A DNA stretch of 64,000 bases, from the NCBI RefSeq assembly GCF_000717345.1, contig NZ_JNZA01000028.1, positions 1-64,000 on the forward strand, given 5' to 3'. Both the position numbers and the translations under genes were made by a program. The notes beneath the pieces were generated by a model, which searched no databases, had not been told where the DNA came from, and saw only the letters and a program-made list of their open reading frames with translations. Source of the DNA: Streptomyces lydicus. GTDB taxonomy: Bacteria > Actinomycetota > Actinomycetes > Streptomycetales > Streptomycetaceae. Of the stretch, positions 1 through 8,538 are shown in pieces (positions within the stretch are counted from its first letter, which is position 1; each line of letters opens with the position of its first letter).

Positions 1-486
1 CAGCCGCAGCGTCAGCGAACGGGCGTAGGGGGTCAGGGCGTCGGTGACCTGCTGAGCCAGCTCCCGGGTGGGGACCAGGATCAGCGCCAGGGGCCGACGT
101 GACTCGGCGCGCCGCCCGGCGATGCGGGCCAGCAGGGCCAGACCGAAGGCAAGCGTCTTGCCCGAACCCGTACGCCCGCGGCCCAGAACATCACGTCCGG
201 CCAGCGAGTTCGGCAGCGTGGCGGCCTGGATCGGGAACGGGACCGTGACCCCTTCCGCGGTCAGCGACGCCAGCAGCGCGGACGGCATGTCCAGTTCCGC
301 GAAGGTGTCGACCGGGGGCAGGGCGGGGGTGTTCGTGACGGGCAGGGCGAACTCTGCCGGCCGTGCGGCCGGACGGCGCCCCTTGCCGCCGGAGCGGTGC
401 GCGGGCTGCGAGCGGTAGCCGCCGCGGCCGGAGCCGGCGGAGCGGGCGCGGGGTGAGCGGTCTTTCGAACGGACTGTGCGGTTCAT
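1..486 (-). CDS. DEAD-box ATP-dependent RNA helicase, N-terminal part (cut by window edge)
   Basis: This is the first 162 codons of a DEAD/DEAH-box RNA helicase that runs off the left edge. After a basic Arg/Gly/Ser-rich leader of about 45 residues come a Q-motif-like stretch (FPIQAATLP), the Walker A segment GRGRTGSGKT (motif I) and motif Ia (PTRELAQQV). The DEAD box and the helicase C-terminal lobe lie outside the window. These enzymes use ATP to unwind structured RNA, and cold-shock members work on mRNA and ribosome assembly. The start is the ATG at 486 with GGAAGG upstream. Its neighbour, in the same orientation, is a cold-shock protein gene, which fits a cold/RNA-remodelling role. The family is clear; the specific paralogue is not. 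Confidence 0.9.
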   Translation of the reverse strand, partial: MNRTVRSKDRSPRARSAGSGRGGYRSQPAHRSGGKGRRPAARPAEFALPVTNTPALPPVDTFAELDMPSALLASLTAEGVTVPFPIQAATLPNSLAGRDVLGRGRTGSGKTLAFGLALLARIAGRRAESRRPLALILVPTRELAQQVTDALTPYARSLTLRL

Positions 487-621
487 GGAGAACCTTCCTC
501 GATGCGGTACGTCGAGGAATTCCCGGCGGCCATGAGCCACAACGCAGAGAATCGCAAGAACGAACCGATGAACCGCTCGCGCGGCCGTTGCAGCACGCAA
601 CGGAAGTACGGAAAAGCAACG

Positions 622-656
622 GGCTGGGGCCCGCACCCAAGGTGCGGGCCCCAGCC
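622..656. terminator. Perfect 16-bp GC hairpin downstream of the cold-shock gene
   Basis: The arms at 622-637 and 641-656 are perfectly complementary (GGCTGGGGC... / ...GCCCCAGCC) around a 3-nt loop. The hairpin lies 21 bp after the cold-shock stop codon and before the helicase gene. There is no clear U-tract, as is common in Streptomyces. It probably terminates or attenuates read-through from the cold-shock gene into the helicase. Confidence 0.75.
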
Positions 657-676
657 ACGGCGTACGCGTGTCAGCG

Positions 677-880
677 TCAGGCGGGAGTGATGTTCTCGGC
701 CTGCGGGCCCTTCTGGCCCTGCGTGACGTCGAAGTTCACCTTCTGGCCCTCCTGCAGCTCACGGAAGCCCTGGGCGGCGATGTTCGAGTAGTGGGCGAAG
801 ACGTCAGCGCCGCCACCGTCCTGCTCGATGAAGCCGAAACCCTTTTCCGAGTTGAACCACTTCACGGTGCCAGTAGCCAT
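677..880 (-). CDS. Cold-shock domain protein (CspA family)
   Basis: A 67-residue protein made of a single cold-shock domain (OB fold). The RNP1-like KGFGFI and RNP2-like VFAHY motifs are both present, after the usual [10 protein letters not shown] start. Such proteins bind single-stranded RNA or DNA and act as RNA chaperones in the cytoplasm. Length and sequence match the abundant Streptomyces Csp paralogues. The ATG at 880 is preceded by AAGGAG at good spacing. The gene sits upstream of the helicase on the same strand with a strong hairpin between them. Family assignment is essentially certain. Which paralogue it is, and whether it is cold-induced, cannot be read from the sequence. Confidence 0.97.
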   Translation of the reverse strand: MATGTVKWFNSEKGFGFIEQDGGGADVFAHYSNIAAQGFRELQEGQKVNFDVTQGQKGPQAENITPA

Positions 881-1640
881 GTCATATCTCCTTCGGGGCA
901 GTGCCCGGAACCCACACCGTGTGGGCTCCGTGTCGCCGCGATGATTATCCCGTCGGAAATATTCCGGGAAATAGAAAAGCGCTCCCGCCGTGTACTACGG
1001 CGAGCGCACTTGAAGCCTTCGGGAACCACAACTGCAACTGAAAACGACGTTAGCACGACGCCGACGGCCCTGCACAGCGCATACGCCCGGAGCTTCCGAG
1101 AGGGTAAAAAATCCCTACCGCGCCCGTGGCCATTTCTGTCGTTGCGGCATTAGATATTCGACCTCGGTACCCGCCACAGTCCGGTGGGGAAACCCGGCCG
1201 GACCGCGGGGCCGCCGGGCGGCTCGCGGCGCGGCACGCCGGCGGACGCCGCAGCAGGCGCCTGGGGGGACGCCGTGCCAAGCCGACCGCACCGTCGGATT
1301 CTGTTACTGCAGCAGAGGGAAATCTGCGCTGACCGCGGTAGACACTCCCCCTTCTTACGGTTAGCGTTTCTTCCATAGACGACGAACCGCGAGAAGGAGA
1401 GGAGCAGGCACCATCAGGATCGCCCGGGTGGGGGCTCAGCCCGCTCGCTCGGGTACCGCAGGACCCGGATTGGACGGTGATCCACGGTCACGCAGCCAAG
1501 ATCCCCGCACCCCCGCCCCTTCGGGCGCGCGTGCGGAAACAGAAGGCCGGCGCCCGGCGCCGGCAGATGGTGTTGAAAACCTCGGGGCCCTGGTGCCGTA
1601 CGGCACCAGGGCCCCTCGACGCGCCCCATGAAGAGGTTCA
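881..1640. other. 760-bp intergenic region between the cold-shock gene and the MerR-like gene
   Basis: No convincing coding sequence is present; the short ORFs here lack ribosome sites and family features. The left part must hold the promoter and 5' leader of the cold-shock gene, and it is more AT-rich around 930-1180 than its surroundings. The right end carries the 32-bp palindrome described separately. Nothing else was recognised. Confidence 0.6.
1584..1615. repeat. 32-bp perfect palindrome upstream of the MerR-like gene
   Basis: The left arm GGGGCCCTGGTGCCGT is the exact reverse complement of the right arm ACGGCACCAGGGCCCC. It ends 25 bp before the ATG of the MerR-like gene. In RNA it would form a very stable hairpin just ahead of the ribosome site. 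In DNA it is a symmetric binding site. A terminator for an unannotated upstream transcript, an attenuator, or an operator of the neighbouring regulator are all possible. Confidence 0.6.
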
Positions 1641-1988
1641 ATGACCCGACAGACCCCCGCACGCCCCACCGACAAGTTCGATGACGACGACTACCCCGCC
1701 TACACCATGGGCCGCGCCGCAGAGATGATCGGCACCACGCCCGCCTTTCTGCGGGCCGTCGGCGAAGCCCGCCTCATCGTTCCCCTGCGCTCCGAGGGCG
1801 GCCACCGCCGCTACTCCCGCTACCAGTTGCGTATCGCTGCCCGTGCCCGCGAACTCGTCGACCAGGGCACCCCGGTCGAGGCCGCCTGCCGCATCGTCAT
1901 CCTTGAGGACCAGCTCGAAGAGGCCCAGCGCCTCAACGAAGAACTGCGCCGGCCCGCCGCCGGCCCCGGTCAGCCTCCCGGCGCCTGA
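1641..1988 (+). CDS. Small MerR-like helix-turn-helix regulator
   Basis: A 115-residue protein with an acidic N-terminus and then a MerR-type winged helix at about residues 20-75. That segment contains YTMGRAAEMIG, a predicted recognition helix and GGHRRYSRYQ, the usual wing of MerR proteins. A short helix (IVILEDQLEEAQRLNEEL) and a Pro/Gly tail replace the long coiled coil and effector domain, so it has no obvious ligand- or metal-binding part. It probably binds DNA as a dimer in the cytoplasm. The ATG at 1641 follows AAGAGG. It stands alone just after a 32-bp perfect palindrome, a candidate target. The fold is well supported; the regulon is unknown. Confidence 0.8.
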   Translation: MTRQTPARPTDKFDDDDYPAYTMGRAAEMIGTTPAFLRAVGEARLIVPLRSEGGHRRYSRYQLRIAARARELVDQGTPVEAACRIVILEDQLEEAQRLNEELRRPAAGPGQPPGA

Positions 1989-2024
1989 ACACCGTGTCGG
2001 CCGACGTCCCGTCCCCCGGAGCGG

Positions 2025-3317
2025 TCAGTGCGTGTGCCGCCGGTTCCGGGCCCGCCGGCGCAGGCCGTGCAGGCCGCCGGCCGCCATGGCGCGCACCGGG
2101 AGTTCGGGCAGCTCCGGCGGCGGGGCGGCGGGGACGGGCGCGGTGCGCCCGTAGCGCTTCGCCAGGGGGGCGGAGGTCAGGCCGTGGGCGAGGACACTGA
2201 GGAGCACGGTGATGCCGACCACCGGCACCAGGGTGCGCCTGTCGGGTCCGGACAGTTCCTCGATCGCCAGCAGGCCGAAGATGATCGAGGCCAGGCCGCG
2301 GGGGCCGAACCAGCCCACGAAGAGGACCGACCGGACGTCCAGACCGCTTCCGACCAGTGACAGCGCCACCGGCACCATCCGGACGACGGTCAGGCTCAGC
2401 ACCGCGTAGAGCACGGCCTGCCAGGTGAGGGCGTCGAACACCGCCGGCAGCAGCAGCGCGCCGAAGACCAGCCACACCAGGACCGAGAGCAGCGAGGCGG
2501 ACTGCTCGACGTAGAGCAGGACCCGCGGCGGGGCGCCGTGCGCGCTGCCGAAGGCCAGGCCCGCGAGGAAGGCGGCGACGAACCCGTTGCCGCCGAGCGC
2601 GAGGGCGGAGGTGTAGCCGAGGAGGGCCAGGGCCAGCACACCGGCGCCGGCGAAGTCCTCCGTCGCCCAGCCGGCGCGCAGCGCGGCCCGCAGCAGCAGG
2701 CCGGCCACCAGCCCGAGCGCCACGCCGTACGCCGCGCCGATGAGGAGCTCCACCACGGCCTGCCCGGAGGCGCCCGGCCCGGCCGTGCCTTCGGCGGCGG
2801 TGACACCGGCCAGGGCGAGCACCACGAACGGCGTGGCGATGCCGTCGTTCAGACCGCTCTCCACATTGATCAGCCGGCGGATCCGCGCCGGCACGTCGGG
2901 GTTCACCATCATCGTGGCGCCGAGCGCGGCGTCCGTCGGCGCGAGCGCGGCGCCGACGTACAGCGCGCCCCACCCCGACACCCCGGGCAGCAGGGCGGCC
3001 GCGAGGAGCGAGCCGAGTGCCATGCACAGCGGCAGTCCGACGCCCAGCAGCCGTACGCAGAGGCCGAGTTCGGGCCGCAGGGACCGGAAGGAGAGCCGCG
3101 CGGCGTCGGTGAAGAGGACCCAGACCAGGGTGATCTCCGCGAGCGCGGTGACCGTCTCGTGCGGCAGGGCGAGGTCCAGGACGCCGATGCCCTCGGCCAG
3201 CAGCAGGCCCGCCAGGACGAACGCGGCCGGCGCGGTGAGTTCGTAGCGCTCCATCCGCCGGGCGCACAGGCACCAGACGAACAACAGCAGCAGAACGAGG
3301 GAAAAGGTGCCGTCCAC
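2025..3317 (-). CDS. Cation:proton antiporter (CPA/NhaP-like), 430 aa
   Basis: A polytopic membrane protein with about 12 hydrophobic segments. It has the antiporter core signatures: APTDAALGATMM, corresponding to the conserved TDP-like segment, and NVESGLNDGIATPFV, with the ND pair that carries ions in CPA1 proteins. Such proteins exchange Na+ or K+ for H+ across the plasma membrane to control pH and salt. The chosen start is a GTG at 3317 with GGAG eight bases upstream. A longer in-frame start at 3359 lacks a good ribosome site and would add polar residues before the first helix. It lies tail-to-tail with the MerR-like gene and divergent from the membrane-protein pair. Ion specificity is not predictable. 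Confidence 0.88.
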   Translation of the reverse strand: MDGTFSLVLLLLFVWCLCARRMERYELTAPAAFVLAGLLLAEGIGVLDLALPHETVTALAEITLVWVLFTDAARLSFRSLRPELGLCVRLLGVGLPLCMALGSLLAAALLPGVSGWGALYVGAALAPTDAALGATMMVNPDVPARIRRLINVESGLNDGIATPFVVLALAGVTAAEGTAGPGASGQAVVELLIGAAYGVALGLVAGLLLRAALRAGWATEDFAGAGVLALALLGYTSALALGGNGFVAAFLAGLAFGSAHGAPPRVLLYVEQSASLLSVLVWLVFGALLLPAVFDALTWQAVLYAVLSLTVVRMVPVALSLVGSGLDVRSVLFVGWFGPRGLASIIFGLLAIEELSGPDRRTLVPVVGITVLLSVLAHGLTSAPLAKRYGRTAPVPAAPPPELPELPVRAMAAGGLHGLRRRARNRRHTH

Positions 3318-3556
3318 GGAGTCTCCAGGGCTTGGCCGCGCTGACGTCCGGCAGCCCACTCTCGGCCATCGGCAGACCGTACGGGCGCTGCCGGGAGGCC
3401 CGGGGACCGCCTTTCACACGGTTGGTCGACGCAGGCCGAGGCCGCCCGCCCCCGGACTGACGCATGATCATGCGGCGCTGGTACCGGAGGGGTTGGTGCG
3501 GCAGACTGGGAGCGGAGCCCGTCAGCGGGGGCGGGCCGCTCGGGGGAGTGCAGTCG

Positions 3557-4750
3557 ATGAACCGCTTGATGTCCCTGCTGCTGGCCGCGGGGTACGCCAT
3601 GGGCCAGGCGGTGTTCCTGTTCGCCTGCCACCCGGTGCGACTGCGCGCCGCCGGCGGCGGCCCCGGCCTCGTCCTGCACGACGTCCGGCTGTTCGGTCTG
3701 GATCTCGACGGCTTCTCGGTACAGGACACCGGCCGGGCCCAGGAGTGGGTCCCCCAGCTCGTCTTCCTCGTCCTGTGCTCCGTACTGACGTACGCGGTGC
3801 TCAGGTCCGCACCGCCGGACGCCCGGCCCCGGCTGCGGACGGTCCTGGCGCTGCTGGGGGCGGGCCTGCTGGCCGCGGGGGTCGCGGAGCTGGTCGGTCC
3901 GGCGCTGGACCCGCGCTCGCCGCTGCTGCTGCCCACCTCCGGCGAGTGGGTGGGCAGGGCGCAGGTGGCCGGGGCGACGGCCCTGCCCGAGCAGTACGCG
4001 CTGTGGTCGTGCTGGCTGCTGATGCCGTCCTGGGCGGCGGCGTGGCTGCTCCGGCGGTGGACACCCGTGCGGGTGCTGCTGGGGACGGCGGACGGCGCGG
4101 CCGGCGGGGCGGAGTCGCCGGCGCCGGGGTCAACGGTGCGACGGCGCGACGTGGTGTGCGCCGGGCTGATTCCGATGGTGCTGCTGGCCGTCGCCGGCGG
4201 GGCGGTCCTGCGGCACACGAACGTCCGGCAGCTGGACCAGTCGTCGAGCATCACCTTCGCCCCCGAACTCTGGCTCCCCTACCACCCGCCGGCCCTCGTC
4301 GACCGGTGGAGCGGCGTCCTCTACCCGGCGCTGCGGATGCGCCCGCTCGCCACGGAGGAGACCGCCGGGTGGCTGGCGACCCTGGTGGTCTGCCTGGTCT
4401 TCCTCGCGGTGCTGGCGGCGGCGCTGTACGCGGTGGTCCGGTGGGTGGAGGGACGGCACCCGGTACGCCTCTTCATGAACTGCTGGTACGCGACCGTGCT
4501 CGCCGCCGTCGCGGCCGCCCTCGTCGAGAGCGGCCTCCTGCAGGGGCCCTGGGCCGCCCCGCGCGAGGGGGCGGGCCCGATGGGCCTCGTCCGCCCCTTC
4601 GAGGCGGCCCTGGGCGACGCCGTCCGCTTCGGCGCCGTGTGGGGATGGGCGACGGGCGCCTGTTGCCTGGGCGTGGTCTGGGTGATGACGCGGCGGGGAG
4701 CCCGTACGCGGCCGAGGGTGCAAGAGGAGCAACTGAGCCATGCCGAGTAA
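3557..4750 (+). CDS. Polytopic membrane protein of unknown function
   Basis: About 397 residues with roughly eight hydrophobic segments, spread from residue 3 to the C-terminus, joined by Arg-rich loops. A predicted extracytoplasmic region of about 70 residues lies around residues 215-285. I recognise no catalytic motif and no transporter signature. The start is the ATG at 3557, which follows GGGGGAG at eight bases; the frame is open further upstream without a ribosome site. The last codons overlap the ATG of the next gene by 11 bp, so the two are probably translationally coupled. The pair is transcribed away from the antiporter gene. A paired role in the envelope is plausible but is inference only. 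Confidence 0.8.
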   Translation: MNRLMSLLLAAGYAMGQAVFLFACHPVRLRAAGGGPGLVLHDVRLFGLDLDGFSVQDTGRAQEWVPQLVFLVLCSVLTYAVLRSAPPDARPRLRTVLALLGAGLLAAGVAELVGPALDPRSPLLLPTSGEWVGRAQVAGATALPEQYALWSCWLLMPSWAAAWLLRRWTPVRVLLGTADGAAGGAESPAPGSTVRRRDVVCAGLIPMVLLAVAGGAVLRHTNVRQLDQSSSITFAPELWLPYHPPALVDRWSGVLYPALRMRPLATEETAGWLATLVVCLVFLAVLAAALYAVVRWVEGRHPVRLFMNCWYATVLAAVAAALVESGLLQGPWAAPREGAGPMGLVRPFEAALGDAVRFGAVWGWATGACCLGVVWVMTRRGARTRPRVQEEQLSHAE

Positions 4751-5702
4751 CCGACCGCGGGTCCGCACGTCCGGGGCGCTGACGCGCAAGAGCGTCAGCC
4801 GGGGCCGTGCGCGTCCGGCACCGGCGGATCCCCCGGACCGGCTGCGGCACCTCAAGAAGCCCGCCACCTGGCTGGCCGGCATCGTGCTGGCGGTGGCGGC
4901 GGTGACCTTCCAGGACGTGCTGGGCGGCACGGTGAAGGCGATCCTGCCGCTGGACCGGCTGCCGGACCGGCTCTCGCCGCAGGACGCGATCGACGTCGTC
5001 GAGGTCAAGGACGTCAAGGACACCGGCCGGTACGTGCTCCGCGGTGGCGCGGGCAAGGGCTTCGGCAAGGCCCTCCGGTCCGGCGACGCGTGGCGGCACC
5101 AGGCGGACGTCGTCGACGCCGGGGAGTCGGAGTGGATGGTCACCCTCCAGGGCCGGGCCGCCCAGCAGGTCCGGATCACCGACATCGTGCCGCAGCTGGT
5201 GGGCGGGAAGTGCGCGCCGCCGCTCCGCGGGGACCTGGTCCTGGCCCCGGGGCAGGGCGTGACGGACGTGATTCCGCTGGAGGTCACCATCGACGGCCCG
5301 ATGCCCCGGCTCACGGCGTACACCAAGGGCGCGAAGAAGGGCGCACCGTACTTCACGGGCCCCGGGGCGAAGCAGATCACGCTGAACCAGAACGAGAGCG
5401 AGTCGTTCCTCATCCGGGCGTCGTCCGGGCGGGGCCACTGCCTGTGGCGCTACCGCGTCGAGTACCAGGTCGGCGGCGGCACCGCGTCGATGACGCTCAG
5501 CCGCGAGGGCGGCAAGCCGTTCGAGCTGACCGGTGAGCTGTCCGACGCGGGCGGCTACGGGTCCGTCTACTTCCCGTCCTTCACCTGTCTCTCCCCGTCC
5601 GGGCAGACCGCCGCCGGCAGGTGGTACCGGCAGACCGGCGCGGACTACGCCCGGGCCAGGAGCAGGAGCAAGGGCCGTCCCGTGCCCTGCCCGAAGGACT
5701 GA
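4740..5702 (+). CDS. Single-pass membrane-anchored protein of unknown function
   Basis: A 320-residue protein. A basic N-terminal tail of about 40 residues is followed by one hydrophobic segment (about 43-60, WLAGIVLAVAAVTF) and a soluble domain of about 250 residues outside the membrane. That domain has three cysteines, at GGKCAPP, GHCLWRY and FTCLSPSG, and looks beta-rich. The topology (Arg/Lys inside) suggests type II. It overlaps the preceding polytopic gene by 11 bp, so the two products probably act together. The C-terminus is basic and ends VPCPKD. No family was recognised. It ends 16 bp before the convergent LysR gene. Confidence 0.8.
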   Translation: MPSNRPRVRTSGALTRKSVSRGRARPAPADPPDRLRHLKKPATWLAGIVLAVAAVTFQDVLGGTVKAILPLDRLPDRLSPQDAIDVVEVKDVKDTGRYVLRGGAGKGFGKALRSGDAWRHQADVVDAGESEWMVTLQGRAAQQVRITDIVPQLVGGKCAPPLRGDLVLAPGQGVTDVIPLEVTIDGPMPRLTAYTKGAKKGAPYFTGPGAKQITLNQNESESFLIRASSGRGHCLWRYRVEYQVGGGTASMTLSREGGKPFELTGELSDAGGYGSVYFPSFTCLSPSGQTAAGRWYRQTGADYARARSRSKGRPVPCPKD

Positions 5703-5718
5703 GCGCGGGGACGCCGGT

Positions 5719-6678
5719 TCAGGTCGCGACCGGCAGCGGGGCGTCGTGGCGCACCAGCCAGGCCCGGTACGCCTCGCTCGCCCAGGCGATCTCCATGTAC
5801 GAGGAGGTCAGGTCAGCGAAGAGGTCGTCGGGGGCGGCGGCCGGGGTGCCGTCCTGGCGGCAGGCCATGAAGAGCCGGACGGCCAGCGGATCGCCGTGCA
5901 GCGGGCGGATGGCCATGCCGTGCCGGGAGCGGGCGGTGGGCTGGCAGGGGGTGACCACCTCGCCGGCCGTGACCAGGTCCACCGCGGTGAGGTAGTCGCC
6001 GTGCACGACCCGGGGGTTGATGCCGGCCGCGGCCCAGATCCGGCGCAATCCGGCCCATTCGCCGTCCACGGTCGGGTCGACCATCCACTGGTCGTCGGCT
6101 AGGTCGGCGACCCGGATGATCTCCTCGGCGGCCGCCGGATGGCTGTCCGACAGGGCGATGAACTGCGGTTCCCTGGCCAGGAGTTCATGGGCCACCAGGC
6201 CGTCGGGGATGCGCAGCGGCGCGCCCTCGACCTCGTGCACGAACGCCGCGTCGAGCTGCCCCATGGCGACCATGTGCAACAGGGCGTTGGCGGACACATC
6301 GGTCCGTATCGTGGTGTCCGTCTCCGGCAGGCGCACCCGTAGCCGGCGCAACCAGCCGGCGACCGCGGGGCTGTTGGTGCTGCCGATGTGCAGCCGGGCG
6401 CCCTGTTCGCGGTGCGAGGCGGAGGCCACCTCGTCGAGGAGGGCCCGCATTTCGGCCACTATGGGGCGGGCCCGGCACAGCACCGAGTGCCCCAGCGGGG
6501 TCGGCCGGCTGCCGGTCGGCTCGCGGAAGAAGAGCTGGCCGCCGAGCGCCTTTTCGATGCGGTGGAGTTGGGTCGTCAGGGAAGGCTGCGTCATGCCGAG
6601 CTGCCGGGCCGCCTTGCGTACGCTGCCGGAGTCCGCGATGGCGCACAATGCGCGAAGATGCCGTACCTCGAGCTCCAC
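5719..6678 (-). CDS. snpR: LysR-family regulator of the snapalysin gene (SnpR/MprR type)
   Basis: A LysR-type transcriptional regulator of about 319 residues. The N-terminal winged helix (about 1-60) contains VRKAARQLGMTQPSLTTQLHRIEKALG, and a substrate-binding-like effector domain follows. It is divergent from a snapalysin gene. In Streptomyces this layout marks the cognate LysR activator of the secreted small neutral protease. The GTG at 6678 gives the standard LysR N-terminus. An upstream start at 6723 would add 15 unusual residues and no good ribosome site is visible for either, so the exact start is uncertain. It probably binds the shared 219-bp intergenic region and represses itself. 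Confidence 0.9.
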   Translation of the reverse strand: MELEVRHLRALCAIADSGSVRKAARQLGMTQPSLTTQLHRIEKALGGQLFFREPTGSRPTPLGHSVLCRARPIVAEMRALLDEVASASHREQGARLHIGSTNSPAVAGWLRRLRVRLPETDTTIRTDVSANALLHMVAMGQLDAAFVHEVEGAPLRIPDGLVAHELLAREPQFIALSDSHPAAAEEIIRVADLADDQWMVDPTVDGEWAGLRRIWAAAGINPRVVHGDYLTAVDLVTAGEVVTPCQPTARSRHGMAIRPLHGDPLAVRLFMACRQDGTPAAAPDDLFADLTSSYMEIAWASEAYRAWLVRHDAPLPVAT

Positions 6679-6752
6679 AACGGGAGCATAACGAGCACGG
6701 CATCCGTCACACCAGCCTCTCAAACCCGGCGGAACTCGCCTTTTTCGCAGGG

Positions 6753-6782
6753 GTATTGGCTGGTGCTATCGCCACCTAACAT
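6753..6782 (+). promoter_or_regulatory. Candidate snapalysin promoter and LysR site
   Basis: In the divergent LysR/protease region a partly symmetric stretch (GGTG at 6762-6765, CACC at 6773-6776) lies directly before TAACAT (6777-6782), a good -10 element. TTGGCT at 6756 is a possible -35, though the spacer is short (15 bp), as expected for an activator-dependent promoter. Prediction only. Confidence 0.4.
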
Positions 6783-6897
6783 CTCCGTCCTCCGGGTGAA
6801 CTCCGTCCAGACTCAACGGCACCAAGAAATCCGCAGGGCCCCGGTCGCCGCCCCACACGGCGACCGTACGGCCCTCGGAAATTAAGGAGCCCCCCAC

Positions 6898-7563
6898 ATG
6901 AGATCTCCTAAGACGGCGCTGTCGGCGGCGCTCGGTCTGGGCCTTGTCGCCGCGCTCGCAGCCGCGGCCCCGGTTTCGGCAGCTTCCCCCTCCTCCGGCA
7001 ACTCCTCGCACAGCACCCGCGCTTCGATCGCGGCCTACAACGGCTCGGCGGCCGAGAAGGCCGACACCAAGGCGTTCTTCGAGGCCGTGATGAAGTCGGC
7101 GCGGGCCAAGATGAAGGCCGATCCGCACGCCGCCTCGGTCACCATCACCTACGACGCCAGTGCGGCCCCGTCGTTCAAGAGCCAGATAGCCGAGACCGCG
7201 TCGATCTGGAACAGCGCCGTGAAGAACGTGCAGCTGCACGAAGGCAGCGGCGGCGACTTCCAGTACAAGGAGGGCGACGACCCGCGGGGTTCGTACGCCA
7301 GCACCGACGGCCACGGCAAGGGCTTCGTCTTCCTGGACCACAAGCAGAACCAGGAGTACAACTCGACCCGCGTCACCGCGCACGAGACCGGCCACGTGCT
7401 GGGCCTGCCGGACCACTACGAGGGTCCGTGCAGCGAGCTGATGTCCGGCGGCGGCCCCGGCACGTCCTGCCAGAACACCCAGCCGGACGCGAACGAGCGC
7501 GCCAAGGTGGAGCAGCTCTGGGCCAACGGTCTGAAGGGCGTCCACTTCGGCAAGGTGGCGTGA
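6898..7563 (+). CDS. snpA: Snapalysin, secreted small neutral metalloprotease (M7)
   Basis: A 221-residue secreted protease precursor. A signal peptide (about 1-29, ending APVSA-A) is followed by a propeptide and a small catalytic domain. The zinc site is [16 protein letters not shown]: His162, Glu163 and His166, with Asp172 as third ligand, the hallmark of family M7. Cys178 and Cys191 probably form the family disulphide. Snapalysins hydrolyse milk proteins and other substrates outside the cell. The ATG at 6898 follows AAGGAG. It is divergent from its LysR activator and followed by strong hairpins. Identity is certain to family level; length matches known S. lividans and S. coelicolor enzymes. 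Confidence 0.96.
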   Translation: MRSPKTALSAALGLGLVAALAAAAPVSAASPSSGNSSHSTRASIAAYNGSAAEKADTKAFFEAVMKSARAKMKADPHAASVTITYDASAAPSFKSQIAETASIWNSAVKNVQLHEGSGGDFQYKEGDDPRGSYASTDGHGKGFVFLDHKQNQEYNSTRVTAHETGHVLGLPDHYEGPCSELMSGGGPGTSCQNTQPDANERAKVEQLWANGLKGVHFGKVA

Positions 7564-7592
7564 CGTACCTGCCGCCTCACGAGTTCGGCGGT

Positions 7593-7639
7593 GGCCCACG
7601 GTCCGGACCGGCCTGACCCCGGTCCGGACCCGGTGGGCC
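7593..7639 (+). terminator. Hairpin after the snapalysin gene
   Basis: A long stem pairs 7593-7611 with 7617-7639 (GGCCCACGGTCCGGACC... against ...GGTCCGGACCCGGTGGGCC) with a small bulge, starting 30 bp after the stop codon. It is probably the snapalysin terminator; no U-tract is present. Confidence 0.65.
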
Positions 7640-7715
7640 AAGGGCTGACGAGCACCGGAACCTGGCGGCCGGCTCTCGTATCCCCACCAGCCCTCGCATT
7701 TCCTGCGCCGCCCGT

Positions 7716-7744
7716 GCGGTGGGGCCCTCTCCGGGCCCCACCGC
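7716..7744. terminator. Second hairpin between snapalysin and crcB, probably bidirectional
   Basis: A perfect 12-bp stem (GCGGTGGGGCCC at 7716-7727, GGGCCCCACCGC at 7733-7744) with a 5-nt loop is followed by TTTCGTG on the plus strand. It lies between two convergent genes, so it may end both transcripts. Confidence 0.75.
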
Positions 7745-7774
7745 TTTCGTGTGCCGTCCCGCGGCGCCGACCGC

Positions 7775-8149
7775 TCAGCCCCAGAGCGCCTGGCCGGCGG
7801 CGACGCCGGCGAACGCGGCCGCGAGCCCGATCAGTACGCTCCCGACGACGTTCGCCACCGCATAGCCCCGGGCGCCGTCCGCCGCCAGCCGGAGCGTCTC
7901 GTACGAGAAGGTCGAGTACGTCGTCAGCGCCCCGCACAGCCCGGTCCCGATCAGCAGCTGGAGCTGCGCGGACGCGGCGCCGGCGGTCACCGCGCCGGCC
8001 AGCAGGCCGAGGATCAGCGACCCGGCGGCGTTGACCGCGAACGTCCCCCAGGGGAACACGGTGTCGTGCCGGGACTGCACAAAGCGGTCGGTGAGAAAGC
8101 GCAGCGGCGCCCCGACCATGGCACCGGCCACCACCAGCAGCCAGTTCAC
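7775..8149 (-). CDS. crcB: Fluoride ion channel CrcB/Fluc, second subunit
   Basis: A 124-residue four-helix membrane protein of the CrcB/Fluc family, which exports fluoride as dual-topology dimers. The signature [14 protein letters not shown], with the conserved Asn, and the [16 protein letters not shown] segment with the Phe/Thr-rich pore motif are both present. The start is the GTG at 8149, overlapping the stop of the DUF190 gene by 4 bp (GTGA), so it is translationally coupled. It is the last gene of a crcB-DUF190-crcB operon. The other CrcB copy upstream is different in sequence, so the two probably form a heterodimer, as seen in Gram-positive bacteria with paired crcB genes. Confidence 0.93.
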   Translation of the reverse strand: MNWLLVVAGAMVGAPLRFLTDRFVQSRHDTVFPWGTFAVNAAGSLILGLLAGAVTAGAASAQLQLLIGTGLCGALTTYSTFSYETLRLAADGARGYAVANVVGSVLIGLAAAFAGVAAGQALWG

Positions 8150-8538
8150 CCGCGCCCGCCCTCGCCCCCGTCCGGACCGCCGGCGTCCGGGGCCCGGTGG
8201 GCGATCATCTCGCACCGGTCGAGGGTCACCAGGCCGCCGCCGGCGAGGAGTTCGTCGAGCTGCGGCAGGAAGCCCCGGACCCGCTCCTCGGCGTCGACGA
8301 CGACGATCGCCACCGGCAGCTCCTCGCTCAGCGACAGCAGCCGCTGGGTGTGGACGACGGAGCCGGCGCCGAAGCCCTCGATGCCGCGGAAGACGCTGGC
8401 GCCGGCGAGCCCGGCCGCGCGGGCGCGGTGCACGATCTCGGCGTACAGGGGCCGGTGGTGCCACACGTCCTGTTCGCCGATCAGGACCGTGAGCCGCAGT
8501 GCGGGGGCGCCGCCGGGCGCGGGTACGTCGGGTGTCAT
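8146..8538 (-). CDS. DUF190 family protein (PII-like fold) between two crcB genes
   Basis: A 130-residue soluble protein of the DUF190 family. It contains [34 protein letters not shown] features: the early TVLIGE strand, a conserved Tyr-rich helix and [24 protein letters not shown]. Proteins of this family are related to the PII/CutA trimer fold and are often encoded beside crcB. A regulatory or accessory role in fluoride export is inferred from context. The ATG at 8538 overlaps the stop of the upstream crcB by 4 bp, and its own stop overlaps the next crcB by 4 bp. The tail is acidic and Gly-rich. No enzymatic residues are apparent. Confidence 0.88.
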   Translation of the reverse strand: MTPDVPAPGGAPALRLTVLIGEQDVWHHRPLYAEIVHRARAAGLAGASVFRGIEGFGAGSVVHTQRLLSLSEELPVAIVVVDAEERVRGFLPQLDELLAGGGLVTLDRCEMIAHRAPDAGGPDGGEGGRG

